From NCBI GenBank assembly GCA_963973915.1, contig CAXBBM010000001.1, positions 186,001 through 250,000 on the forward strand: a DNA stretch of 64,000 nt. The letters are read 5' to 3'. How positions within the stretch are numbered: the stretch's first letter is position 1; each line of letters begins with the position of its first letter. Positions 18,285-27,614 of this stretch are shown piece after piece. Below the pieces are notes generated by a model. The model searched no databases, had not been told where the DNA came from, and was given only the letters and a program-made list of their open reading frames with translations. The translations under genes were made by a program, and so were the position numbers. Source of the DNA: Polycyclovorans sp002706265. Lineage in GTDB: Bacteria > Pseudomonadota > Gammaproteobacteria > Nevskiales > Nevskiaceae.

Positions 18285-19358
18285 TCAAAGCGCCACGTCG
18301 ACGTCGCCGACCGGGGCGCAGACGCAAATCTGGATCAGGTCACCTTCTTCGCCGAAGGCCTTGCCGGTGCGCAGGTCACGCACCTGGCCCGACTTGAGCG
18401 ACACCGTGCAGCCATGGCAGATGCCCATGCGGCAGCCGTATCGGGGACTGAGTCCTGCAGCCTCGGCGGCGTCCAGAATCGAGGTCGTGCCGTCGGCCTC
18501 GGCTTGATGGCCGCTGCCGCTGAAGGTCAGCGTGCCGCCGGTCGCCGGATCACCCAGCGTCATCGCCTTGGCCTGAAAGCGCTCGGTGATCAGGGGCTGA
18601 GCGGGCGTCGCGGCCCAGAGCGCCTCGGCAGCGTCGAGCAGGGCGCCCGGTCCGCAGGCCCAGGCGCTGCGGTCCTGCCAGTCGGGACAACGCCGGCGCA
18701 GTGCCCTGCCCGAAAAATGCTCGCCGTCGAGTCGGGTGAAGATCACCTGCAGATGCAACTGCGGATGATCGTGCTGCAACTGTGCCAGCGCATCGGCAAA
18801 GATCAGCTCGCTGGCGGCCGGGGCATAGTGCAGCCACACCAGATTCGGCAGCGTGCCGCAGCGCGCGGCCTCGCGGGCCATGCCCATCAACGGCGTAATG
18901 CCGCTGCCGGCACTGATGAACAGGGCCTTTTCAGGCAGGGTTGCGCCCCAGGTGAACGCGCCTTCGGCCTCGCTGATCTCCACCACGTCGCCCAGCTTCA
19001 CGCCGCTGTTGAGATGAGGCGAAACGCGGCCTTCGGCGACCGCCTTGACGGTAATCTCAAAACAGTCGTTCACCGCGCCGGTGGCCGAACAGATGGAATA
19101 GCAGCGGGTCTGGCGTATGCCGTTGACCGGTAGCGAAACGCGTACGAACTGCCCCGGCCGGAAGCCGGTCCAGCGCCGACCGGGCTGCAGGCGAATGGTG
19201 GTTGCTTCACGGGTCTGTCGTTTGATCGAGACGACGCGCGCATTGATCGCGCGTCTGGACCACAGCGGATTGATCATTTCGACGTAGTCATCCACCGCCA
19301 AGGGCGTCGCCAGGCGCTCTAACCAACTCAGGGTTTTGGGGATTGATGTGAGGTTCAT
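18285..19358 (-). CDS. Ferredoxin-NAD(P)H reductase with C-terminal 2Fe-2S domain, desaturase partner
   Basis: 357 residues. After a short N-terminal helix, an FNR-type FAD domain carries RCYSICSATG (about residues 94-103), followed by the nucleotide-binding domain (SAGSGITPLMGMAREA near 155-170) and a plant-type ferredoxin domain whose cluster ligands are CRMGICHGC (C-x4-C-x2-C, near 318) and a Cys in ICVCAP near 345. It passes electrons from NAD(P)H to the desaturase. It is the first gene of the reductase-desaturase operon, and its upstream region holds two palindromes likely bound by the divergent TetR protein. Confidence 0.93.
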   Translation of the reverse strand: MNLTSIPKTLSWLERLATPLAVDDYVEMINPLWSRRAINARVVSIKRQTREATTIRLQPGRRWTGFRPGQFVRVSLPVNGIRQTRCYSICSATGAVNDCFEITVKAVAEGRVSPHLNSGVKLGDVVEISEAEGAFTWGATLPEKALFISAGSGITPLMGMAREAARCGTLPNLVWLHYAPAASELIFADALAQLQHDHPQLHLQVIFTRLDGEHFSGRALRRRCPDWQDRSAWACGPGALLDAAEALWAATPAQPLITERFQAKAMTLGDPATGGTLTFSGSGHQAEADGTTSILDAAEAAGLSPRYGCRMGICHGCTVSLKSGQVRDLRTGKAFGEEGDLIQICVCAPVGDVDVAL

Positions 19359-19376
19359 GATGTCTGCGCAACTTCG

Positions 19377-19436
19377 ATAGTGAACGTATGTGCACCGTAA
19401 GTTGCATATTTCAGTTTGTCAACACATGTTCACTAT
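19377..19436 (-). promoter_or_regulatory. Candidate TetR operators and promoter for the desaturase operon
   Basis: Two related imperfect palindromes sit between the divergent reductase and TetR genes: ATAGTGAACGTATGTGCACC at 19377-19396 on the plus strand, and TGTCAACACATGTTCACTAT at 19417-19436, whose complement again reads ATAGTGAACATGTGTTGACA. On the minus strand a TTGACA (19417-19422) and TACCGT-like hexamer TACGGT (19394-19399) are 17 bp apart, so each palindrome covers one promoter element. This is the geometry expected for direct repression of the desaturase operon; the assignment is inference. Confidence 0.7.
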
Positions 19437-19482
19437 TGGTGTGCGTGCGTCGAATGCCTGTCCGCTGGACTAGACTCCTCAC

Positions 19483-20145
19483 ATGAAGCGCCTGCGCAAA
19501 AAACCCGTTGAAGATGCTGATGCGTCGCCACGCGACGGCCGCAAGCAGCGCACCCGACGCGCCCTGATGGACGCGGCACTCACCCTGCTTGAGGGCGAGC
19601 GCAGCTTTTCTTCTTTGTCATTGCGTGAGGTCGCCAAGGTCGGCGGCGTGGTGCCGGCGGCGTTCTACCGCCATTTCGGCAGCATGGAAGACCTGGGCCT
19701 GGCGCTGATCGACGATGCGTTTGCCGCCCTGCACGCCCTGATGCGCGAGGCACGTGCCGGTCCGCAGCCTGGCGAGCACCAGATCGCCAGTTCGGTGCGC
19801 ACCTTCTTGCAATACGTCGACACCCACCGGCTGCAGTTCCAGTTCATCGCCAAGGAGCGCATGAGCGGCTCCACCGCCGTGCGCCTCGGCATTCGCAAGG
19901 AGATTCGACTGTGGGTCAGCGAGCTGGCGGCCGACCTTGCGCCCTTGCCGCCCTTGCGTGCGCTCAACGGTGACACGCTGCGCCTGGTGGCGGGCCTGGT
20001 CGTACAGACCATGATGGGCGCCACCGAGCTGTTGCTCGACGCCGACCCCCAAGACCACAATGAACGCGCACGGTTGGAAAGTGGCGCCGCCAAACAGCTC
20101 ACGCTGATTTTTCTGGGCGCCGCACAGTGGACCTCAGACCCCTGA
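19483..20145 (+). CDS. TetR-family regulator, DesT/FabR-like
   Basis: 220 residues. The DNA-binding helix-turn-helix spans about residues 44-72 (SSLSLREVAKVGGVVPAAFY, RHFGSMEDL), preceded by a basic arm (RDGRKQRTRRALMD). The C-terminal ligand domain is helical (about 80-210). FabR/DesT proteins sense the saturated to unsaturated acyl-CoA balance and repress unsaturated fatty-acid genes. Divergent placement next to a desaturase-reductase operon, with palindromes in the 124-bp gap, supports that role. ATG 19483 gives a normal N-terminus. Other TetR ligands cannot be excluded. Confidence 0.88.
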   Translation: MKRLRKKPVEDADASPRDGRKQRTRRALMDAALTLLEGERSFSSLSLREVAKVGGVVPAAFYRHFGSMEDLGLALIDDAFAALHALMREARAGPQPGEHQIASSVRTFLQYVDTHRLQFQFIAKERMSGSTAVRLGIRKEIRLWVSELAADLAPLPPLRALNGDTLRLVAGLVVQTMMGATELLLDADPQDHNERARLESGAAKQLTLIFLGAAQWTSDP

Positions 20146-20244
20146 GCGCGCGCCACACGGCCCGGTAAGCCATCTTATTGATGAATAGATCAGCGATTGC
20201 TGGTAAAAAGGCGGCCCATTTAATCTTCTGGCCGTGATCTGGAA

Positions 20245-21870
<1,626 letters not shown>

Positions 21871-22007
21871 CGAGGGCCTTCAACACGCAGTCGCCCCGCG
21901 AGACGAATGCAAAGCACGCCTGACCGCGTTGCAGAACTACACGGGGCCTTGCCGCCGACCTTGAAAGAATGCGAGCCGCAGAGTGCGGCCACTCAATGAG
22001 AAACCCG

Positions 22008-24002
22008 ATGAGCCGATTCACCAAAGTACTGGTCGCCAACCGTGGCGAAATTGCCGTTCGCGTCATTCGTGGCGCCAAGAAGGCCGGTTACCAGACCGTG
22101 GCCGTTTATTCAGATGCCGACCGCAACGCGCTGCACGTGCGCGAGGCCGATCAGGCCGTGCATATCGGCCCCGCGCCCGCCAAAGACAGCTATCTGCTGA
22201 TCGACCGCATCATCGAAGCGGCCCGGCGCAGCGGCGCCCAGGCCATCCACCCCGGCTATGGCTTTCTCTCGGAACGCGCCGAGTTTGCCCAGGCCATCCA
22301 CGATGCGGGACTGGTGTTCGTGGGGCCCGATGCGGCTTCCATCGAGGCCATGGGCAACAAGAGCACCTCGAAGAACCATATGCTGGCCGCAGGCGTGCCC
22401 TGCGTGCCCGGCTACCAGGGCGACGACCAGTCTGACGCAACCCTGATCGCCGAAGCCCGCAAGGTCGGTCTGCCGGTCATGGTCAAGGCGGCCTCTGGCG
22501 GCGGCGGCCGAGGCATGCGGCTGGTCCATGACGACGCCGAGCTGGGCGCGGCCATCAAGTCGGCCCGCAGCGAGGCAGAAAACGCCTTCGGCTCCGGCCA
22601 ACTGCTGATCGAAAAGGCGGTGCTCAATGCCCGCCATGTCGAAATTCAGATCTTCGGCGACCGGCTCGGCAACGTGGTGCATCTGGGCGAGCGCGACTGC
22701 TCGGTGCAGCGACGCAATCAGAAGGTGGTGGAAGAAGCCCCGAGCCCGGCCGTTGACCCGGCACTGCGCGAACGCATGGGCGCGGCAGCGGTGGCAGCCG
22801 CCAAGGCGGTCCACTATGTGGGCGCGGGCACGGTGGAATTCATGCTGGCGGCCGATGGCCAGTTCTATTTCCTCGAAATGAACACCCGCCTGCAGGTCGA
22901 GCATCCGGTGACCGAGATGGTGTACGGCGTCGACCTGGTCGACTGGCAGCTGCGTGTGGCCCAAGGTGAGGCCCTGCCCATGCGTCAGGCCGACATCGAC
23001 GAAAATCGTTACGGCCACGCCATTGAAGTGCGCCTGTGTGCCGAAGACCCTCTGGCCGGTGACCTGCCGCAAACCGGCGACGTGTTGCAATGGCAGGCGG
23101 CCGGCGGCGATGGCATACGCATCGACAGTTATCTGGAAACCGGCGCCACCGTCAGCCCGTTCTACGACTCCATGCAGGCCAAGCTCATCGCCTGGGGCGA
23201 AGACCGCGAAACCGCACGCACCCGGCTGCTGAAGGCGCTGGCCGGCACCCGGCTGTTCGGCGTCATCAGCAACAAGGACTATCTGGCCGAGATCATTGCC
23301 CACCCTGCCTTTGCGGGCGGCGATTTCTCCACCGGGTTCCTGGCCGAGCATTTCCCGCCGTCCCGCATTGCGGCCATCAAGCCCACCGACCAGGATGCCG
23401 CCATCGCGGCCCTGGGCTTCTATCTGGGAGACGCCGCACAACTTGCCGCCACACACGGCCTCAGTGACGAGTTGATTGGCTGGCACAGCTCGCACGACAC
23501 GGCGGCCGAGTTGGTGCTGCAGTGCCGGGGGGCTGACCACCAGGTCAACGTGAAGGCCGGACGCGGCGGCCACTTCGACGTGTGCGTTGATGAACACACC
23601 TCGCTCGCGGTGCAGGTCATGGCGCACGATGCCGACGGCCTACGCTTCACCATCGACGGCCTTGGCCAGCAGGTGGCCTGGCAGCGCGCGGGTGACCAGC
23701 TCTGGATCGAAAGCAACGGGCGTTCATGGTGCTGGGAAGATCGCACCCTTGCGCCTGTCCAAGGTGCGGCACCGGGCTCTGACGGCCGCCTGCTGGCGCA
23801 CACCGACGGCAAGGTGATTGCCGTGCACATCAAGCCCGGGGACCGCGTCGCCAAAGGCCAGACACTGGCGGTGCTCGAAGCGATGAAGATGGAATTTCAG
23901 CTCAGCCTGCCCGTTGACGGCGTCGTTGACAGCATCAGCGTCGATGCGGGCACCCAGGTGCGCAGCAAACAGGTGTTGATCACGGTGACCGTCGACGGCT
24001 GA
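22008..24002 (+). CDS. Acyl-CoA carboxylase, biotin carboxylase/biotin carrier (alpha) subunit
   Basis: 664 residues from ATG 22008 (MSRFTKVLVANRGEIAVRV), the standard family start; an ATG at 21996 is also in frame. Biotin carboxylase domain about 1-450 (HPGYGFLSE, ATP-grasp loop KAASGGGGRGMRLV, EMNTRLQVEHPVTEMVYG) then a linker and a C-terminal biotinyl domain with the modified lysine in VLEAMKMEF (about K627). It carboxylates biotin with ATP and bicarbonate for transfer by the upstream beta subunit. The two genes form an operon. Subunit layout is that of 3-methylcrotonyl/geranyl/propionyl-CoA carboxylases. Confidence 0.94.
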   Translation: MSRFTKVLVANRGEIAVRVIRGAKKAGYQTVAVYSDADRNALHVREADQAVHIGPAPAKDSYLLIDRIIEAARRSGAQAIHPGYGFLSERAEFAQAIHDAGLVFVGPDAASIEAMGNKSTSKNHMLAAGVPCVPGYQGDDQSDATLIAEARKVGLPVMVKAASGGGGRGMRLVHDDAELGAAIKSARSEAENAFGSGQLLIEKAVLNARHVEIQIFGDRLGNVVHLGERDCSVQRRNQKVVEEAPSPAVDPALRERMGAAAVAAAKAVHYVGAGTVEFMLAADGQFYFLEMNTRLQVEHPVTEMVYGVDLVDWQLRVAQGEALPMRQADIDENRYGHAIEVRLCAEDPLAGDLPQTGDVLQWQAAGGDGIRIDSYLETGATVSPFYDSMQAKLIAWGEDRETARTRLLKALAGTRLFGVISNKDYLAEIIAHPAFAGGDFSTGFLAEHFPPSRIAAIKPTDQDAAIAALGFYLGDAAQLAATHGLSDELIGWHSSHDTAAELVLQCRGADHQVNVKAGRGGHFDVCVDEHTSLAVQVMAHDADGLRFTIDGLGQQVAWQRAGDQLWIESNGRSWCWEDRTLAPVQGAAPGSDGRLLAHTDGKVIAVHIKPGDRVAKGQTLAVLEAMKMEFQLSLPVDGVVDSISVDAGTQVRSKQVLITVTVDG

Positions 24003-24085
24003 CAGCGCCCACCGCCTGCATTGTTCGTCGGGTGTCTCGATGGACATGCCCTTTCGTGCGCCGCTTCCATTACAATCCGCGCGCC

Positions 24086-24173
24086 GGAGGGGTGGCAGAG
24101 TGGTCGATTGCGACGGTCTTGAAAACCGTTGAACCGCAAGGTTCCGGGGGTTCGAATCCCTCCCCCTCCGCCA
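24086..24173 (+). tRNA. tRNA-Ser (UGA)
   Basis: An 88-nt class II tRNA including encoded CCA. The acceptor stem is GGAGGGG/CCCCTCC, with a G discriminator. The anticodon stem ACGGT/ACCGT encloses loop CTTGAAA with anticodon TGA (24120-24122), followed by a long variable arm and TTCGAAT in the T loop. A TACAAT hexamer at 24071-24076 is a plausible -10 box. Confidence 0.97.
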
Positions 24174-24194
24174 CAACAGCCGTGAATTTTTGGT

Positions 24195-24200
24195 TATAAT
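24195..24200 (+). promoter_or_regulatory. Consensus -10 box between tRNA-Ser and tRNA-Lys
   Basis: TATAAT at 24195-24200 lies 14 bp before the tRNA-Lys 5' end, at the distance expected for a tRNA promoter. No good -35 is visible, since that position falls in the 3' end of tRNA-Ser. The Lys-Val pair may therefore be transcribed separately as well as by readthrough. Confidence 0.5.
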
Positions 24201-24213
24201 CGCGTGCTGGGCC

Positions 24214-24289
24214 GGGTCGTTAGCTCAGCTGGTAGAGCAGTTGGCTTTTAACCAATTGGTCGATGGTTCGAATCCATCACGACCCACCA
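24214..24289 (+). tRNA. tRNA-Lys (UUU)
   Basis: A 76-nt cloverleaf with encoded CCA: acceptor GGGTCGT/ACGACCC, D arm GCTC/GAGC, anticodon stem GTTGG/CCAAT around CTTTTAA (anticodon TTT), T stem ATGG with loop TTCGAAT. It lies 40 bp downstream of tRNA-Ser and 3 bp before tRNA-Val. Confidence 0.97.
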
Positions 24290-24292
24290 TTT

Positions 24293-24367
24293 GGACAGTT
24301 AGCTCAGTGGTAGAGCATCGCCTTCACACGGCGGGGGTCACAAGTTCGAGCCTTGTACTGTCCACCA
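24293..24367 (+). tRNA. tRNA-Val (CAC)
   Basis: A 75-nt cloverleaf with encoded CCA: acceptor GGACAGT/ACTGTCC, D arm GCTC/GAGC, anticodon stem TCGCC/GGCGG around TTCACAC with anticodon CAC (24325-24327), T arm ACAAG/CTTGT with TTCGAGC. Last tRNA of the cluster; its 3' end borders the accessory island. Confidence 0.96.
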
Positions 24368-24380
24368 ATTTGAAAATTAG

Positions 24381-24419
24381 AGCCCCCGGCGCCGCAAGGT
24401 TCCGGGGGCTTTGTTTTTG
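24381..24419 (+). terminator. Intrinsic terminator of the tRNA cluster
   Basis: A 9-bp stem AGCCCCCGG/CCGGGGGCT (24381-24389 and 24402-24410) is followed at once by TTTGTTTTTG. Typical rho-independent structure, 14 bp after tRNA-Val. Confidence 0.9.
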
Positions 24420-24491
24420 TTGATGGGCGGATTCGTAGATGGAATGGCAAAGGCCAACCACGCCTGAAGGCGCGCCATTTTTCATGGATGT

Positions 24492-24908
24492 TCAGCCTCT
24501 TGTGGGCGAGACCACGCACTCGCAGGGAACGCTCGCCGGAAGCAAGGCGAAACTGTTGCCATCGATATCCAGTGCACCTGGCGGTCGCTTAAGAGGGTTG
24601 CCACACGCGGTGCAGCATTGCCCAGCGCAACGCTGGCACATCCACGGCTGAAAGCCGTTGACAACGTGAGAGCAGCCACGCTCGATGCGGTCCGGCGTCC
24701 AGAATGACTCTGGCCCAACCGTACCCAGAGAAGTCGCCGAGTTGTCCTTGATCCGCCATCGTTTGATACGTCCTCGGACATCGCCTTTGGCCGGGATAAG
24801 GAAGACCCCTCTCGAACGCGTGCTGACGATGCGTCGACCGCCAATGGCTTCCAGGGACTCACCGCAGGTGCAGCAAACGGGTGCTGGTCGAGCTGAAAGC
24901 CACTTCAC
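24492..24908 (-). CDS. Cysteine-rich hypothetical protein in accessory island
   Basis: 138 residues if started at the GTG at 24908, which overlaps the upstream gene's stop (GTGA); an ATG at 24947 would extend it by 13 residues with a 43-bp overlap. Two Cys clusters look metal-binding: VCCTCGESL near the N-terminus and MCQRCAGQCCTACGNPL near residues 92-108, with a CSH between them. The middle is basic (GRIKRWRIK). No family recognised; the pattern suggests a zinc-ribbon protein that could bind nucleic acid. It forms an operon with the 141-residue gene and is transcribed towards the tRNAs. Confidence 0.6.
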   Translation of the reverse strand: MKWLSARPAPVCCTCGESLEAIGGRRIVSTRSRGVFLIPAKGDVRGRIKRWRIKDNSATSLGTVGPESFWTPDRIERGCSHVVNGFQPWMCQRCAGQCCTACGNPLKRPPGALDIDGNSFALLPASVPCECVVSPTRG

Positions 24909-25330
24909 GCCGCGAGGGTTCGCTGGAGGCGGGTAACGAGGATCCATCCCTCATAGTCATCAACCTCGTACGGCAGGCGATACCGTCGGGACATCCGACG
25001 GGCGAAGCGCAACAGGATTCGATGAAGCCTCGGCTCCAAGGCGCGGAAGCAGAGCTGCCCAATGCGATGCTCTTTGATCCAGCCGATGACGGCGCTTGCA
25101 GCAAGGCGCAGCACGGCATGTGCGTTGTCATGGGCGCCCAAGGACTCCACAGATTCGGGCTCGCCGTACTTCTCTTCTCTGCCGGGATACCAGAAGGGGT
25201 CCGAGAACACGGCAGCCCGTTGTGACCAGTCACGTCGGTCTGCGATTGCCTTCAGGACAATTGAACCGCACTCGGTGACCTCGACGCGGTAGCGAACGCT
25301 GCCCACCTCGAACTCTTGCTGAAACGTCAT
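24905..25330 (-). CDS. Hypothetical protein, 141 residues, accessory island
   Basis: Start ATG 25330 (MTFQQEFEVGSVRYRVEV) chosen because CAGCGGAGACAAGAG gives a GGAGA ribosome site just upstream; an earlier in-frame ATG lacks one. N-terminal half is beta-strand-like (VRYRVEVTECGSIVLKAI), C-terminal half helical and basic (RLHRILLRFARRMSRRYRLP), ending with EGWILVTRLQRTL. I recognise no family. It is first in a two-gene operon with the Cys-rich protein (GTGA overlap) and divergent from the WYL regulator, which probably controls it through the 132-bp gap. Confidence 0.62.
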   Translation of the reverse strand: MTFQQEFEVGSVRYRVEVTECGSIVLKAIADRRDWSQRAAVFSDPFWYPGREEKYGEPESVESLGAHDNAHAVLRLAASAVIGWIKEHRIGQLCFRALEPRLHRILLRFARRMSRRYRLPYEVDDYEGWILVTRLQRTLAA

Positions 25331-25462
25331 CTCTTGTCTCCGCTGCCAGAAGCCACGACGCATGGCTTTTCCGGGTTCAGCGCATGATCCCTCGTAAGTA
25401 CGCCACAATCGGACGTATCTCAATCACTAAGCGACCTGTTCCGGTTGCGGATGCCCTGACCT

Positions 25463-26446
25463 ATGCGACACGAGAACGCTGAACTGTTGTTGCGCATTGC
25501 CATCGAGATGCAAGGTCGAGCGGCGGGCGTCGGTTTGAAGGACATTCAGGCGCTCAGTGATCCCCCGATGTCACGCAGGACCGCCGAACGCTGCCGTGAT
25601 GCTGTGCTCAGGCTGTTCGATGGGCGCCACCAGGAATGGGTGGATGACAGCGGTCACAAGCGTTGGAAGATCAGAACGGGACTCATTCGGGCGCTGGCCA
25701 CCGTGTGTCCAGATGATCTCGCCTCCCTTGAGATCGCCCGTAAGAGCCTGGTGCAGGCGGGCTTAACGGCACACGCCGACAACCTGAATCGAATTGCTGC
25801 GCTGTTAACCTCATCAGTTCCGAGCGACTCGGCCTCGGATCTCGCCGATGCGCTCCTGGCAACCACGGTTGCAGAGGGCATAGCCGTACGCCCCGGGCCC
25901 CGCGTCAAAGTAGATGCTGAGGTGCTGGGTACCATCCGAAGCGCACTGCGGCAACGCCGCGTACTACGGGTTCAGTATCGATTCCGGAAAACAGGCATTC
26001 GAAGGAGTTACCTCCTGCATCCCTATGGTCTGGTCTACGGCCAGCGGCACTATCTACTCGCCGGGCGGGCCCCTGAGGCTGAGCCTCGGTACTTTGTACT
26101 CGGCGGAATCGAAAGTGCGGTGGTGGAGCGGCACACCGCGATAAAGCCGAAGGGATTCTCGCTAACCCGTTACCTGGAGCGATCCTTCGGCATCTGGCAG
26201 GAAGAGCCCTTTGATGTTCACTGGCACTTCGCCCCGGAGGCAGCCAAGGACGCCGCAGATTACGATTTTCATCCCACACAACAACTTGACCGGGATACTG
26301 ACGGCAGCCTGCATGTACGCTTCCGTGCCGGTGGATGTTTGGAGATGGCGTGGCACTTGTCGACATGGGGAAATGCTGTCAATGTCGTTAAACCTCCCGA
26401 CTGGGAAGCGCGCTTGCAGCTCGCGTGGGAAAAGCGAGGGGGATGA
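25463..26446 (+). CDS. WYL-domain transcriptional regulator
   Basis: 327 residues from ATG 25463. N-terminal winged helix (about 1-75, DIQALSDPPMSRRTAERCRDA then a wing WVDDSGHKRWKIR), a helical linker (80-140), a WYL domain (about 150-225, RRVLRVQYRFRKTG, LLHPYGLVYGQRHYLLAGR) and a WCX-type C-terminal extension (about 235-325). This architecture is shared with BrxR/CapW-type repressors, which guard phage-defence loci and respond to a ligand bound by WYL. No ribosome site is obvious. It is divergent from the two unknown genes at 24492-25330 and followed by the DUF6998-like gene, consistent with a small regulated module. Confidence 0.88.
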   Translation: MRHENAELLLRIAIEMQGRAAGVGLKDIQALSDPPMSRRTAERCRDAVLRLFDGRHQEWVDDSGHKRWKIRTGLIRALATVCPDDLASLEIARKSLVQAGLTAHADNLNRIAALLTSSVPSDSASDLADALLATTVAEGIAVRPGPRVKVDAEVLGTIRSALRQRRVLRVQYRFRKTGIRRSYLLHPYGLVYGQRHYLLAGRAPEAEPRYFVLGGIESAVVERHTAIKPKGFSLTRYLERSFGIWQEEPFDVHWHFAPEAAKDAADYDFHPTQQLDRDTDGSLHVRFRAGGCLEMAWHLSTWGNAVNVVKPPDWEARLQLAWEKRGG

Positions 26447-26482
26447 TCTGGATCACAGCTTTCCCATCAAATTTATTTCTTA

Positions 26483-26959
26483 ATGAACCAAAAAATGAAA
26501 AACAAGATCGATCACGAAAAAATTCAAGCCCTTGTAAAACAGCTTTATTCTACGGTTAAGGCTCTTGAAGAAATGTTCGACGGACGGAAATTCACACCTG
26601 ATGGACACATGGTGGGGAGCCTTGGTGAGTGTCTGGTCGCCGATGCTTATGCGCTTGATTTGAAGACTGCATCAAATAAGGGATTTGACGCCGTTACCAA
26701 AGATGGTCGCGAAGTGGAAATCAAAGCCACTCAATCGAGAACAGTTGCTTTCCGCTGCGAGCCGCAGCACACGATAATCATCAAGATAAATCCCGACGGA
26801 ACCTTTGACGATGTTTATAACGGCCCCGGGTCATTGGTATGGGATCTTTTTAAGGGCAAGAAGATGCCAAGCAACGGACAATTCCAAGTGTCGCTTACCA
26901 AGCTGCATCAACTCAACAAATTAGTGCCTGATGCTGAGCGCATACCGAAGGTTTTTTAG
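26483..26959 (+). CDS. DUF6998-like protein with PD-(D/E)XK-type residue pattern
   Basis: 158 residues (an ATG four codons in is also possible; neither has a good ribosome site). Strikingly AT-rich compared with the neighbours, with AAA/AAT-biased codons, a sign of transfer. After an N-terminal helix (KIQALVKQLYSTVKALEEMF) the segment FTPDGHMVGSLGECLVADAY supplies E49, GFDAVT supplies D69 and EVEIKAT supplies E79 and K81, the order of a PD-(D/E)XK nuclease core. The YNGPGSLVWDLF and QVSLTKLHQLN segments match what I recall of DUF6998 proteins. Nuclease activity is inferred only from residue spacing. It begins 36 bp after the WYL gene. Confidence 0.75.
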   Translation: MNQKMKNKIDHEKIQALVKQLYSTVKALEEMFDGRKFTPDGHMVGSLGECLVADAYALDLKTASNKGFDAVTKDGREVEIKATQSRTVAFRCEPQHTIIIKINPDGTFDDVYNGPGSLVWDLFKGKKMPSNGQFQVSLTKLHQLNKLVPDAERIPKVF

Positions 26960-27007
26960 CCTTATCGACAGACTGCGTGGGAGCCATATGCCTACTCGGA
27001 GTCGCCG

Positions 27008-27349
27008 TTACGCATCATCAATCTGAAGCTCCAGTTCAAGGGCACGTTCCAATCGGAAAGCACGTACTTCGCCGTCTTTCGTCTGAAAGTCGATCACGAA
27101 AACTGTGCCTCCCACCTGAGCGGATATTGCGAGGTCCTCGTCCCAGCACCAGTCACGTGACGAACCTGCGGATTGCTCTTCGTCCTGAAAGTAGCCAACT
27201 GAGGCGTTCGCCCCCCACCGGATACGCGAACATGCCAACAGCGCGTCAATGTATTGGGCGCCAGCGCCTGGAAGGGCTTCGACTAAATCTTGGGGATCGA
27301 ATGGGACCCATGATCCTTGATCCATTTCTACGTCTTGGCTACTACTCAT
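27008..27349 (-). CDS. Acidic hypothetical protein, 113 residues
   Basis: An intact frame from ATG 27349, strongly acidic (QDVEMDQGSW, FQDEEQSAG, DWCWDEDLAIS) with Trp at several positions and a beta-type C-terminal half (GTVFVIDFQTKDGEVRAFRLE). No signal peptide and no recognised family. It is convergent with the DUF6998-like gene, 48 bp away. Small acidic proteins at the edge of such islands can be immunity or antitoxin proteins, but nothing in the sequence proves that. Confidence 0.5.
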   Translation of the reverse strand: MSSSQDVEMDQGSWVPFDPQDLVEALPGAGAQYIDALLACSRIRWGANASVGYFQDEEQSAGSSRDWCWDEDLAISAQVGGTVFVIDFQTKDGEVRAFRLERALELELQIDDA

Positions 27350-27614
27350 TAGGTGCGCCCGAAGTTGACAAGTGCTGGGGACGACAAGCGAGGAAGGCCG
27401 GATACGGCCCCACTGTTGTCGACCTCATACAGCGAAAATGATTATCCGGCGGAGATACGACAAAAGCGGACGGACATCTCTGCCAGTCACACAATTCCTA
27501 ATGTCAGCTTTGGGCTGTCAGAGGTCCTAATTGCTGTTCGTCCCTTTTTTTGCGATGCCGCGCCCGACAAGATGAAAGTCGGTGTTGAAGACCGCGCGCA
27601 GGCTTGCCTCGGGC
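27350..27614. other. Gap of 265 bp with no supported gene, right edge of island
   Basis: No frame here has convincing coding character. Composition is mixed, with an isolated CCTTTTTTT run near 27543-27551 not preceded by a hairpin. I found no copy of the tRNA-Val 3' end that would mark an attachment site. Confidence 0.5.

Noticed and set aside
17262..19133. 623-residue plus-strand frame over the desaturase and reductase genes
   Set aside because: Shadow frame; both minus-strand genes have complete catalytic motifs.
24482..24862. Alternative minus-strand frame of 126 residues over the Cys-rich gene
   Set aside because: Overlaps the Cys-rich frame, which is translationally coupled by GTGA and has patterned Cys clusters; the alternative has neither.
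24368..27614. Integrase gene or att-site repeat of the tRNA-Val 3' end
   Set aside because: No integrase or transposase is visible in the island and I found no second copy of the tRNA 3' sequence, so integration by a phage-type mechanism cannot be claimed.
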